This document shows, piece by piece, positions 1 to 11,245 of a DNA stretch of 64,000 nt. The stretch lies in the NCBI RefSeq assembly GCF_001278845.1, contig NZ_CP012590.1:1364001-1428000 (forward strand), in the 5' to 3' direction. The number at the start of each line of letters is the position of its first letter. The first letter of the stretch is position 1. The notes below the pieces were generated by a model, which was not told where the DNA came from, did no database searches, and saw nothing but the letters and a program-made list of their open reading frames with translations. The position numbers and the translations under genes were made by a program. The DNA is from Actinomyces sp. oral taxon 414 (lineage in GTDB: Bacteria; Actinomycetota; Actinomycetes; Actinomycetales; Actinomycetaceae).

Positions 1-891
1 CCCGACGCCTGGCAGGTCCTGCGCGCCCTGGCGAGCGGGGGAGGGCGCGATGCGGCCCTGTCCCTGGCGGCGACGAGCCCGCGGCAGCTGGCCGTGCGCC
101 ACCGCGCCGCCTACGCCGAGGTCCTCCTGACCGCGCCGCGCGAACCCGAGACCCTCGCGGCCCTGGGCCAGTGGTGCCAGGAGATCCCCGACCTGACCCA
201 GCGGCTGGCCTCCACGATCCTGGACGGCCAGAGGGTGCCGGCGCGGGTCGCCATTGCGACCGTCGTCGCCCACGCCGAGCGGGCCGCCGACTGGGGACCG
301 CACCTGAAACTCGTGCGCGACCTGCTTGAGCGCGCGACCTCGCCGGACGAGCCCGACGCCGGGGCCCAGGAGGACCTGCCGCACCTGCACCGCCTGGAGG
401 AGCTGGTCGCGGGGCTCGTCCCCGACCGGGCGGCGGCGCTGACCTGGCACCGCGAGCACCTGGGGCGCCTGGCCGAGGTCCTGTCCGCCTCCCCGTGGAC
501 CGCGGGCCCCGCCCGGCGGGTGCGCCTGGCGGCCTTCGACTGGGCCGAGGTCGCCGACGCCGCCGCGACCGCCGACGGCCTGGCGGACCTCGCCGACCGG
601 AGTGCGGACGAGGGCCTCCTGGCGGATCTTCTCGACGACGCCGCCGCGACCCTGGCCCTCGCCCGCAGCGAGCGCCTGCTGCCCGACGCCGGGGCGGCCC
701 CCGGGATGGTCGACGCCCTCCTGGCGCGTCGTCGGCCGGCCGCCGATGTCCTGGCCCTGGCCCTGACGCAGGACGGGGGAGGCGCCGCGGGCTGGCCGCC
801 CGCCTGGCGTGAGCGCCTGCGCGCCCTCAGACGCTGCCCGGTCGCGCTCGTCGCCGAGCGCGCCAGGCGGATCGACACGGCCGCGGACTGA
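1..891 (+). CDS. C-terminal part of an unrecognised protein (cut by window edge)
   Basis: The reading frame is open from the first base of the window and stops at 891, so only the last 296 codons are seen and the start lies outside. The product is Ala/Leu/Asp/Arg-rich and looks wholly helical, with no membrane segment, signal or catalytic motif that I recognise. Acidic helical stretches alternate with Leu-Ala runs, which would suit a helical-repeat or scaffold protein, but that is only an impression. It is convergent with the PASTA kinase gene; the gap between them holds a palindromic repeat and a strong hairpin. The function is unknown. Confidence 0.6.
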   Translation, partial: PDAWQVLRALASGGGRDAALSLAATSPRQLAVRHRAAYAEVLLTAPREPETLAALGQWCQEIPDLTQRLASTILDGQRVPARVAIATVVAHAERAADWGPHLKLVRDLLERATSPDEPDAGAQEDLPHLHRLEELVAGLVPDRAAALTWHREHLGRLAEVLSASPWTAGPARRVRLAAFDWAEVADAAATADGLADLADRSADEGLLADLLDDAAATLALARSERLLPDAGAAPGMVDALLARRRPAADVLALALTQDGGGAAGWPPAWRERLRALRRCPVALVAERARRIDTAAD

Positions 892-1048
892 CTTCACCGA
901 AACCGGCGGAAAAGACACGCGAAACCGGCGGAAACTGCACATCCTGTGGATAACTCGGCGCGGCCGGGCGGGACCGACGGCGCGGTGCGGGCTGAAAAGT
1001 ACGCGGGAGCCGCCTCTCCGCCCCACTGGGCCTTCTCCTCGCCCCCCT

Positions 1049-1123
1049 CGCCGAGACGTGCACTTCGCACTCGAGCGTGCAGTTCCAACCGTCACTTTCG
1101 AGTGCGAAATGCACCTCTCGGCG
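1049..1123. repeat. 75-bp palindromic element, copy 1
   Basis: This is an imperfect inverted repeat with ends CGCCGAGA...TCTCGGCG, inner arms containing GCACTCGAG / CGAGTGC, and a central GTTCCAACCGTCA. Two further copies of exactly the same length lie at 29021-29095 (about 70/75 identical to the reverse complement of this one) and 35748-35822 (about 60/75). It lies in the gap between two convergent genes. Apart from this element and the hairpin at 1165-1233, I see nothing else in 892-1326. Confidence 0.85.
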
Positions 1124-1164
1124 CCGGGGGCGTCCGCAGCGTCCGGGGCGCCCGATCACCATGG

Positions 1165-1233
1165 CGAGCGCGTAGGTTTCCAGTCGAACGCGCGGATGGG
1201 AGGTGCGCGTTCGACTGGAAACCTACGCGCTCG
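1165..1233. terminator. Bidirectional hairpin terminator (29-bp perfect stem)
   Basis: The arms 1165-1193 and 1205-1233 are perfect reverse complements (29 bp) around an 11-nt loop. The hairpin sits between two converging genes and lacks a clear T-tract, as is usual for high-GC actinobacterial terminators. It could end transcripts from both sides. Confidence 0.75.
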
Positions 1234-1326
1234 CGGAACCGGGCCGGTTGCGTGAGTCATGTGAGCCGGGGGCCGGTCGGAGGCGCCCGCCCCGGGACGC
1301 GCCGGAGCCGGGCGGGCCCGGCGCGC

Positions 1327-3330
1327 TCACACGACGCGGAGGGTGACCGTCGATCCCCTGCGCACGCTGGTGCCCGCCGCCGGGTCGGTGGACAGCGACG
1401 AGATGAAGGGGATGCCGAAGACGTGCTCGATCTTGACCACCAGGCCCGCGGCCTCCAGCGCGGCGACGGCCTCGTCCTGCTTCATGGAGCTCACGTCCGG
1501 CACCGTGACCATCTCCGAGCCCTTGGAGACGACAATGCTGACCGAGTCGCCGTAGAAGCCGGAGGCCCCGGCCGCCGGGTTGGAGGAGATGACCTTGCCG
1601 CTCTCGACGCTGTCGGAGTAGTCCTCCGTGGTGGTGCCCACGACCAGGCCGGCCTTGCGCAGCGCGGCGGTCGCGTCCGCCACGGTCATGCCCCTGACAT
1701 CGGGCACCGTGGCGGGGCGGCGCCCCTTGGAGACGACCAGGGCGACGGCGGAGGAGTGGTTAATGCTCTGCCCGGCCTTCGGGTCGGAGGAGATGACCCT
1801 GCCGCTCTCGACGGTGGGGGAGTAGTCGTTCGTCACGGCCCCCACCGTCAGGCCGGCGCCGGTGATGGCGGTGCGCGCCTCCTGCTCGGTGCGCCCCACG
1901 ACGTCGGGCACCGTCTTCTGCTCCACGCCCCGGGAGATGACGGCGGTGACGGCCTGCCCGATCGGTATGGCCGTGCCGGTCGGCGGCTTGCAGGAGATGA
2001 CCGAGCCGGAGACCACGGTGTCGGAGTAGGCGCGGGTCGGGGTGCCCCACACCAGGCCCGCCCGCGTAATGGCGGATTGCGCCTCTTCCTGGGTCCGGCC
2101 GACGATCTCGGGCACCGCCACCCGGCGCCCGGGGCCGCTCAGGCGGTACCAGACGCCGGCCGCGACCCCGCCCAGCGCGACGAGCACCCCGGCGCCGACC
2201 AGGGTGCGCCTGCGGGCCAGAACGGTGCGGGCCGACTGGATGACCGTGGTCTTCTGGTCGTCGCCCAGGGCCTGGCGGTCCAGCGCCCGCGTCCTGGTGT
2301 CCGGGCCGATCGAGCCGATGGGCAGGGAGACGGTGCGCACGCCCGGGCTGGTCTGGCCCTGGTTCGCCTCCTCGCCGTCCCCGGGGGCGTCGGCGCGCAC
2401 CGCCTGGCGGGCGGCCTCCGCATTGGCGGCGAGCACCTCGAGGGTGCGCACGGACTCGGTGGCGCCGCCGCGCCTGGCGCTCAGCTCGGAGGGGCTGAGG
2501 CCGGCGACGACCTCCCGCAGGCGGGCGAGAGCCGCATCGGCGTCCTCCAGGCGCTCGTCCGCCTCGCGCCGGGTCATATCGGCCACGAGCCCGTCGACCT
2601 CGGCGGGCAGGCTCGGCACGAGGGACGAGGGGGCGGGGACGTCCTCGTGGACGTTGCGGAAGGCGATTTGGACGGGGGAGTCGGCGTTGAAGGGCTGCTC
2701 CCCGGTGAGAAGCTCGTAGAGGATGACGCCCACGGAGAAGACGTCGGCCCGCGGCGCGGAGTCGCCCGAGGTGATGAGCTCGGGGGCGAGGTAGGCGGCC
2801 GTGCCCATCACATTGCCCGTCGTCGTCTGGGCCACCTCCGTCACCGCCCGGGCGAGCCCGAAGTCGGCGACCTTGGCCACCGAGCCGTCGTCGGGCAGCA
2901 GCACGTTCTCGGGCTTGATGTCCCGGTGGACCAGGCCCGCCCGGTGCGCGGCCCCCAGGGGGCGCAGCACCTGCGCGGTCAGCCCCAGGGCCTCCTTGAC
3001 GCTCAGCGGCCCCGCGGCAATGAGGTCGCGCAGGTTGGGGCCCTCGACCAGCTCCATGACGAGGTAGGCGACGCCGTCGATGCTGCCCTGGTCGTAGACG
3101 GCCACGACCCCGGGGTTGGACAGGCGCGCCGCGGCGCGGGCCTCGCGCCGGAAGCGGGCGACGAAGTCGGGGGAGTCGGCCAGGTGCGGGTGCATCACCT
3201 TCAGGGCCACGCGCCGGTCCAGGCGCCGGTCCCGGGCGACGTAGACGGTGGCCATGCCGCCGCGGGCGACCCGGTCGACGATTTCGTAGCGAGAGTCGAC
3301 CAGCCGACCGAGGAGGGGATCCGTGACCAC
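1327..3330 (-). CDS. pknL: PASTA-domain Ser/Thr protein kinase (PknL-like)
   Basis: This is a membrane-anchored eukaryotic-type Ser/Thr kinase that would sense cell-wall material and phosphorylate division or wall-synthesis proteins. The 667-aa product has a glycine-rich loop ARGGMATVY, the ATP lysine near residue 44 (VALKVM), the catalytic loop HRDIKPEN near 135, DFG near 156 and GTAAYLAPE in the activation segment. A juxtamembrane linker, one transmembrane helix (about 376-396) and four C-terminal PASTA repeats (each with a VPD/VPE-type start) follow. It lies just downstream of a polyprenyl synthase gene on the same strand, as pknL lies near idsA2 in mycobacteria; that basis for the name is contextual. 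The GTG start at 3330 is preceded by TAGAAT at 3338-3343, so the transcript is probably leaderless. A second GTG follows three bases later. Confidence 0.92.
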   Translation of the reverse strand: MVTDPLLGRLVDSRYEIVDRVARGGMATVYVARDRRLDRRVALKVMHPHLADSPDFVARFRREARAAARLSNPGVVAVYDQGSIDGVAYLVMELVEGPNLRDLIAAGPLSVKEALGLTAQVLRPLGAAHRAGLVHRDIKPENVLLPDDGSVAKVADFGLARAVTEVAQTTTGNVMGTAAYLAPELITSGDSAPRADVFSVGVILYELLTGEQPFNADSPVQIAFRNVHEDVPAPSSLVPSLPAEVDGLVADMTRREADERLEDADAALARLREVVAGLSPSELSARRGGATESVRTLEVLAANAEAARQAVRADAPGDGEEANQGQTSPGVRTVSLPIGSIGPDTRTRALDRQALGDDQKTTVIQSARTVLARRRTLVGAGVLVALGGVAAGVWYRLSGPGRRVAVPEIVGRTQEEAQSAITRAGLVWGTPTRAYSDTVVSGSVISCKPPTGTAIPIGQAVTAVISRGVEQKTVPDVVGRTEQEARTAITGAGLTVGAVTNDYSPTVESGRVISSDPKAGQSINHSSAVALVVSKGRRPATVPDVRGMTVADATAALRKAGLVVGTTTEDYSDSVESGKVISSNPAAGASGFYGDSVSIVVSKGSEMVTVPDVSSMKQDEAVAALEAAGLVVKIEHVFGIPFISSLSTDPAAGTSVRRGSTVTLRVV

Positions 3331-3337
3331 GAGGCGT

Positions 3338-3343
3338 ATTCTA
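3338..3343 (-). promoter_or_regulatory. -10 element for the PASTA kinase gene
   Basis: TAGAAT reads on the minus strand and ends 7 nt before the GTG start at 3330. No ribosome-binding site fits between, so transcription probably starts at or next to the start codon. No good -35 is visible. Confidence 0.5.
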
Positions 3344-3428
3344 AGGGGTGACAGGACCCGCGGCGATCACCCGGGTACAGCTACCCGCTCCGGGCGCGGC
3401 GCCCGCCGCCCGGCCGGATCGGGCTCGC

Positions 3429-4580
3429 TCAAGCGCGCCGCTCGCACAGGCGCCGGGCGAGCTCGAGCAGGTCGGAGCGGGACTGGTCGGAGATCTCCGC
3501 CGGGCCGATGAGGTCGAGGGCGGCCACGGCGGCCCGCAGATGCCGGGCGATCTGCTCCTCGTGCTCGGCGCGCGCCCCGCAGGCCTCGATGAGCCCGGTG
3601 ACCCGGGCGATGTCCGCGTCCCCGGCGCGCGGGCGGGCCAGCACGGAGCGCAGCAGGGCCCGGCCCTGCGTGTCCGCGCGCTCCCAGGCCAGGGCCACCA
3701 GGACGGTGCGCTTGCCCTCGCGCAGGTCGTCCCCGACGGGCTTGCCGGTCAGCGCCGGGTCGCCGAAGACGCCGAGCTCGTCGTCGCGCAGCTGGAAGGC
3801 GATGCCCAGCTCCTCCCCGAAGACGGACAGGCGCTGGTGGAGCGGGGCGCCGGGGACCGCCCCGCCCTGCAGGGCCCCGATGAGCAGGGGGTGCATGACG
3901 GAGTAGCGGGCGGACTTGCGGCGCACGACCTCCAGGGCGTCGCGGTGCATGCGGCCCCCGGCCCCGATGGGGTCCTGGTCGGGGCGGGGCGGGGGCAGCT
4001 GCTGGCAGCGCACGTCGAGGTACTGGCCGACGGCGACCTCCGCGGTCATGGCGTCGAAGGCCGCGCGGGCGGCGGCTGCGCGGGCGGGGTTCAGGTCGGC
4101 CCGGACCTGGGCCGCGGCCAGCTCCTCGCCGGCCGCGGACAGCAGGAGGTCCCCCAGCAGGATGGCGGCCGAGGCGCCGAAGGCGCGGGCGCCGCCCAGC
4201 CAGGCGCGGTCGCGGTGGAGGGCCTCGAAGCGGCGGTGCGCGGCCGGCTGCCCGCGCCGCAGCGAGGCGTCGTCGATGACGTCGTCGTGCATGAGGGCGC
4301 TGGCCTGGTAGAGCTCCAGGGCGGCGCCGGTGCCCGCCACCAGCGCGGAGCCCAGCGTCTCCTCGCGCTCGGCGCCCTGCTGGCCGAGGGCGGCGCCCAG
4401 ACCCGCCAGGAGCGCCCGCGTGCGCTTGCCCCCGGCCAGCAGGGCGTCGGCTGCGTCGAAGAGCTCCTCCGCGGCGTCGCCCAGGTCGGCGGCGCGCTCG
4501 CGCCGGGTCGTGAGGATGCGGTTCAGGCGGGCGTTGACGCCCGTCTTGACCAGTGCGGAGGCGGCGCTGAGCGAACACAT
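3429..4580 (-). CDS. Polyprenyl (geranylgeranyl-type) diphosphate synthase
   Basis: This enzyme condenses isopentenyl diphosphate onto an allylic diphosphate to make the prenyl chains used for quinones and lipid carriers. The 383-aa product has the IPP-binding GGKRTRALL near the N-terminus, the first aspartate-rich motif in [16 protein letters not shown], and the second in [12 protein letters not shown] long Ala-Arg-rich helical stretch separates them. I chose the ATG at 4580 because homologues begin close to this point, and because TACCCT (minus strand, 4587-4592) ends 6 nt upstream, which fits a leaderless start. The frame stays open to 4799, but that extension overlaps the sigma factor coding region on the other strand and is unlikely. 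Chain length cannot be read from the sequence. Confidence 0.9.
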   Translation of the reverse strand: MCSLSAASALVKTGVNARLNRILTTRRERAADLGDAAEELFDAADALLAGGKRTRALLAGLGAALGQQGAEREETLGSALVAGTGAALELYQASALMHDDVIDDASLRRGQPAAHRRFEALHRDRAWLGGARAFGASAAILLGDLLLSAAGEELAAAQVRADLNPARAAAARAAFDAMTAEVAVGQYLDVRCQQLPPPRPDQDPIGAGGRMHRDALEVVRRKSARYSVMHPLLIGALQGGAVPGAPLHQRLSVFGEELGIAFQLRDDELGVFGDPALTGKPVGDDLREGKRTVLVALAWERADTQGRALLRSVLARPRAGDADIARVTGLIEACGARAEHEEQIARHLRAAVAALDLIGPAEISDQSRSDLLELARRLCERRA

Positions 4581-4634
4581 GGGGGCAGGGTACCGGCGCC
4601 GGGGCCGCCGGGGCGCCGGGGCGGGAATAAGGGC

Positions 4635-4640
4635 TATAAT
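4635..4640 (+). promoter_or_regulatory. Consensus -10 box upstream of the primary sigma factor
   Basis: This is a perfect TATAAT in otherwise GC-rich DNA, 82 nt before the sigma factor GTG. The -35 position is GC-rich and poor. It lies between the divergent prenyl synthase and sigma genes, so it would give a leader of roughly 75 nt. Confidence 0.6.
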
Positions 4641-4722
4641 CCCACGGTTGTCCGCTGCGTCGGTGGTGATGCGCTCCCCGCGCGCGCCCCACCCGATACG
4701 CCCGCCCCGTGAAAGGAAATCC

Positions 4723-6399
<1,677 letters not shown>

Positions 6400-6411
6400 C
6401 CCGGACCGACG

Positions 6412-6458
6412 ACGACGCCGGGCCCCGCGACCTTGAGGGTAGCGGGGCCCGGCGTCGT
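6412..6458. terminator. Terminator after the sigma factor gene
   Basis: A perfect 17-bp GC-rich stem (6412-6428 with 6442-6458) encloses a 13-nt loop, 12 nt after the sigma factor stop. It also lies downstream of the convergent DUF7455 gene and may act in both directions. Confidence 0.85.
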
Positions 6459-6516
6459 ACAGGATCAGGCGGGATGTCAGGGGGGAGCGGGCAGGGAGGG
6501 CGCGGGGCCCGGCGGG

Positions 6517-6783
6517 TCAGGCCCCGGGGGCCAGACGGCCGGTCTCGTCCTGGACGAACAGCGCCTGCCTGTCCAGGGCGTCCCGGTGGGCGCGCCCGTG
6601 GTGACCGCAGAAGAGCAGCTCGCCCGCGGACAGGACGACGCGGATGAAGGCCTGCGCGCCGCAGACGTCGCAGCGGTCCGCCGTGGTCAGCGGGCGTTGC
6701 GTGCTCGGGCGCGACTGGACGGCGGCCTGCTCGGCCGCGTCGGCGATCGGCTCGGCGACAGCGGGGGTGGACGTGTAACTCAT
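6517..6783 (-). CDS. Small DUF7455-type zinc-ribbon-like protein
   Basis: This 88-aa protein belongs to a family found next to the primary sigma factor across actinobacteria. After a loose N-terminal 35 residues come DRCDVCGAQAF and LLFCGHHGRAH, whose Cys/His spacing suggests one bound metal. The C-terminus is short and polar. It is divergent from the topoisomerase IV B gene and convergent with sigA. No function is known for the family; conservation next to sigA/parE is the main context. The ATG at 6783 is the only reasonable start. Confidence 0.85.
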   Translation of the reverse strand: MSYTSTPAVAEPIADAAEQAAVQSRPSTQRPLTTADRCDVCGAQAFIRVVLSAGELLFCGHHGRAHRDALDRQALFVQDETGRLAPGA

Positions 6784-6964
6784 GGCTGTACTTCATCACG
6801 CCCCGATGACGCCCGCGTGTCGCAGGGGCCCGTTTCCGCCCCCGGCGCAGCCACTGAGCCGACGGCGAACGCCAGGAATGCCGCCCCGGCGCCCCGGCGC
6901 GCCGTCGGGCCAAGGCCACATGCCGGCGGCGGCGCGAAAGGCGGCCGCGGCCCGCCGGATCGGC

Positions 6965-6970
6965 TAGATT
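6965..6970 (+). promoter_or_regulatory. -10 element for parE
   Basis: TAGATT ends 6 nt before the GTG start of parE at 6977. No Shine-Dalgarno sequence lies between, so a leaderless message is likely. Confidence 0.5.
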
Positions 6971-6976
6971 TTCGGC

Positions 6977-9160
<2,184 letters not shown>

Positions 9161-9281
9161 GGCGCGCCGCGCCGGGGCCCGGGCGGGGCGCGGGGCGCGG
9201 GTGCGACCCGCATCGGGTAAGGTGCCCAGTGCTTGATCGTCGTCACCGGGCCAGTCCTGGTACCCGCGCAAGGAGGCGCCC

Positions 9282-10340
9282 ATGGCCCCCGTCTACGGAT
9301 CCTCGCGTCGCCCCGGTCCGTCCGGGCCCTGGTCGATACTGCGCCCCGGCCCCCGCTCGGCCCTGTCCCCCCAGCTGCTCTGGGCGCCGCTGAGCCCGCT
9401 GGACAACACCGAGCTGGCCGCGCTCATCGCCCGCGCCGAGGCGGTCGACGACCCGCCCTACCGCACCACCGAGCAGGAGACGGCCGAGTACTTCGTCGAC
9501 CCCACCTACTCGGGGGTCGCCGGGCGCGACGGGGAGGGGGTCATGCGCGCCTTCGGCCTGGTGCGCATCCGCCCCGCCGGCGAGGTCTACGCCTCCATGA
9601 GCGGGGTCGTGGACCCCCAGTGGCGGCACCGGGGCATCGGGGGGGCCCTGCTGCACTGGCAGACCGAGCGCGCCCGCCACCTCATCGGGGCGGAGCGGGC
9701 CGGGGCGGCGCCCGGCTCCGTGGCCGCCACGGCCCCCGCCCACGTGGTGACCACCGTCCTGGAGGAGGACGAGCGCATGCAGGAGCATCTGCGGGACCTG
9801 GGCTTCTCCGCACGCCGGTGGTACCGGGAGGTGCGTCGCAGCCTGGCCGACGCCGTCCCCGAGGTCGATATCGACGGCTTCCTGACGATCGAGCCCTGGA
9901 GCCAGGACTACGACGACGCCGCCCGGCGGGTCCACAACCAGAGCCTGGCGGGCGGCTTCGGCTCCTTCACCATGAGCCGGGAGGACTGGAACGCCGGGCG
10001 GACCTACTTCGTGCCCCAGTGGAGCTTCATCGCCGTCGACCGCTCCGGCGACCGGGCGCGCGTGGCCGGGTATCTGCGCTCGGCCCGCTACGAGCAGGAC
10101 TGGGAGGCGCTGGGCTGGCGCGAGGGGTACACGGACATGCTGGGGGTGCTGGCCGACTACGGCGGGCGCGGCGTCGCCCCGGCCCTGCTGACCGCTGCCA
10201 TGCGCGCCTACCAGCGCGACGGCATGGAGTTCGCCGCGGCCGGCGTCGACTCCGACAGCCCGACCGGCGCCGTCGACCTCTACCGCGAACTCGGCTACGC
10301 CCCCACCCAGGGCTCCATCCTCTACGCCCTGGACGTGTGA
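9282..10340 (+). CDS. Tandem GNAT-family N-acetyltransferase
   Basis: The 352-aa product carries two GNAT folds in a row, the layout seen in mycothiol synthase MshD and its relatives. The first domain (about 55-195) has the acetyl-CoA motif QWRHRGIGGALL; the second (about 205-350) has YGGRGVAPALLTAAMRAY and ends with the typical LYRELGYAPTQGSILYAL. The ATG at 9282 has a strong AAGGAGG 7 nt upstream. It lies between the topoisomerase IV subunit genes, a place where a GNAT gene is common in related genomes. The substrate cannot be told from sequence; MshD itself is possible but the motifs are not specific enough. Confidence 0.85.
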   Translation: MAPVYGSSRRPGPSGPWSILRPGPRSALSPQLLWAPLSPLDNTELAALIARAEAVDDPPYRTTEQETAEYFVDPTYSGVAGRDGEGVMRAFGLVRIRPAGEVYASMSGVVDPQWRHRGIGGALLHWQTERARHLIGAERAGAAPGSVAATAPAHVVTTVLEEDERMQEHLRDLGFSARRWYREVRRSLADAVPEVDIDGFLTIEPWSQDYDDAARRVHNQSLAGGFGSFTMSREDWNAGRTYFVPQWSFIAVDRSGDRARVAGYLRSARYEQDWEALGWREGYTDMLGVLADYGGRGVAPALLTAAMRAYQRDGMEFAAAGVDSDSPTGAVDLYRELGYAPTQGSILYALDV

Positions 10341-10367
10341 GCGCCCCGCCCGCCCTCTTCGCGTCCG

Positions 10368-10430
10368 CTGCGCCCCTTCACCCTCCGCTACACCCCTTTT
10401 TCTCGTACAGCAGAGGGTGAAGGGGCGCAG
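10368..10430. terminator. Terminator after the tandem GNAT gene
   Basis: Arms 10368-10385 and 10413-10430 are perfect 18-bp reverse complements (CTGCGCCCCTTCACCCTC and its complement), around a loop with a CCCCTTTTTCTC run. It starts 28 nt after the GNAT stop. Confidence 0.8.
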
Positions 10431-10626
10431 CAGAGGGAATGGGCCCTCCGGGCGAATCGCCGACAAGGGCCATGTGGGAAGGGGAATGATCGCCCTACAC
10501 AGGAAGCCCCTGACGGCGCACTGAGCGAGGCGGCGAAGGAGGCGAACAGGAGCGTCAACGGGAAGGTTATTCTGGGGTATCTGCGTGGTGCGGGTGGGGC
10601 TCCTGTGGCGACCCGGGGTGGGGTCG

Positions 10627-10746
10627 TGTCCAAATCTGCCACAAAGGCGCCCCGGGCCGGGATCGGTCGCGGATAAAACCGCGGAATATCAACGATTCTC
10701 TTCCGGTGTTTCGGCTCGACCGAGGCCTTTGTGGCAGATTTGGACA
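10627..10746. repeat. 120-bp element with 22-bp terminal inverted repeats, copy A
   Basis: The ends are TGTCCAAATCTGCCACAAAG(GC) and its exact complement. The interior holds CGCGGAATATCAACGATT, which in reverse complement matches the second copy at 29260-29379. Both copies are exactly 120 bp, and recognisable similarity continues about 50 bp beyond each end. This copy lies between the convergent GNAT and parC genes. No transposase is present. It resembles a MITE or a REP/BIME-like palindromic unit. Confidence 0.85.
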
Positions 10747-10930
10747 ACTGGCGCCGCCGCGGGCCCTGTGGGGAGGGCGTCGCCCGCCTCGGCGAGGTCC
10801 ATGACCCCAACACCGGCGCGGGCACCCGCGCGGAGGGCGGTCGCGGACCGGGCGGGCGCCCCGTTCGACCGCGCCGGCCCCGCCCGAGCACCACCCGAGC
10901 CCCGCCCGGCCCCGCGCAGGCGCCCCGATC

Positions 10931-11023
10931 CGCGAGATCGCCACTTAACCCACGAGAACGTACCTCTAGCAGACGTTCTCGCGGGTTACCCGGCGATCTC
11001 GGCGGTTAAGTGGCGATCTCGCG
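10931..11023. repeat. Nested inverted and direct repeats in the GNAT-parC gap
   Basis: Outer arms 10931-10950 and 11004-11023 are perfect 20-bp reverse complements. An inner CGAGAACG / CGTTCTCG pair is nested inside. The phrase GCGGGTTACC plus GGCGA(T/C)CTCG occurs twice, from 10981 and from 11021. No gene is visible between 10431 and 11245; this element, the 120-bp repeat and the tandem duplication at 11084-11173 are the only structure I see. Confidence 0.75.
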
Positions 11024-11083
11024 GGTTACCAGGCGACCTCGCGGACCGGCGGCGTCACGACATGCGAGACGCCGTCTCATTAT

Positions 11084-11173
11084 GCGGAATGGCCAGCCCG
11101 GGTGAGCCACAGGACGACCGGCCCTGCCGAACTGCGGGATAGCCAGCCCGGGTGAGCCTCGGGACGGCCGGTC
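11084..11173. repeat. Two imperfect tandem copies with a 50-bp period
   Basis: Units starting at 11084 and 11134 share about 40 bp, including GCCAGCCCGGGTGAGCC and a GGACG(A/G)CCGG tail. They lie just downstream of the parC stop codon and may form part of its termination region. Confidence 0.6.
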
Positions 11174-11245
11174 CCGGCTGGCGCGGCGCCGACCGGCGCC
11201 GACCGGGGCCGGCAGGGCGTCGAGCCCGGCTTACCGGCGCCCGCC

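Noticed and set aside
946-3351. 801-codon open frame on the plus strand, opposite the PASTA kinase
   Set aside because: It is antisense to an intact kinase with all motifs; the product is Gly/Arg/Ala/His-rich without domains, typical of the mirror frame of very GC-rich genes. The same holds for 6305-9283 (minus) opposite parE, 11408-13846 (plus) opposite parC and 25851-28343 (minus) opposite acnA.
10567-10944. Similar translated products from the two 120-bp elements (CPNLPQRP, LIFR, APLWQIWT) as a small gene family
   Set aside because: The similarity follows from the DNA repeat itself; the frames have no start signal, run through both inverted ends, and flanking parts differ.
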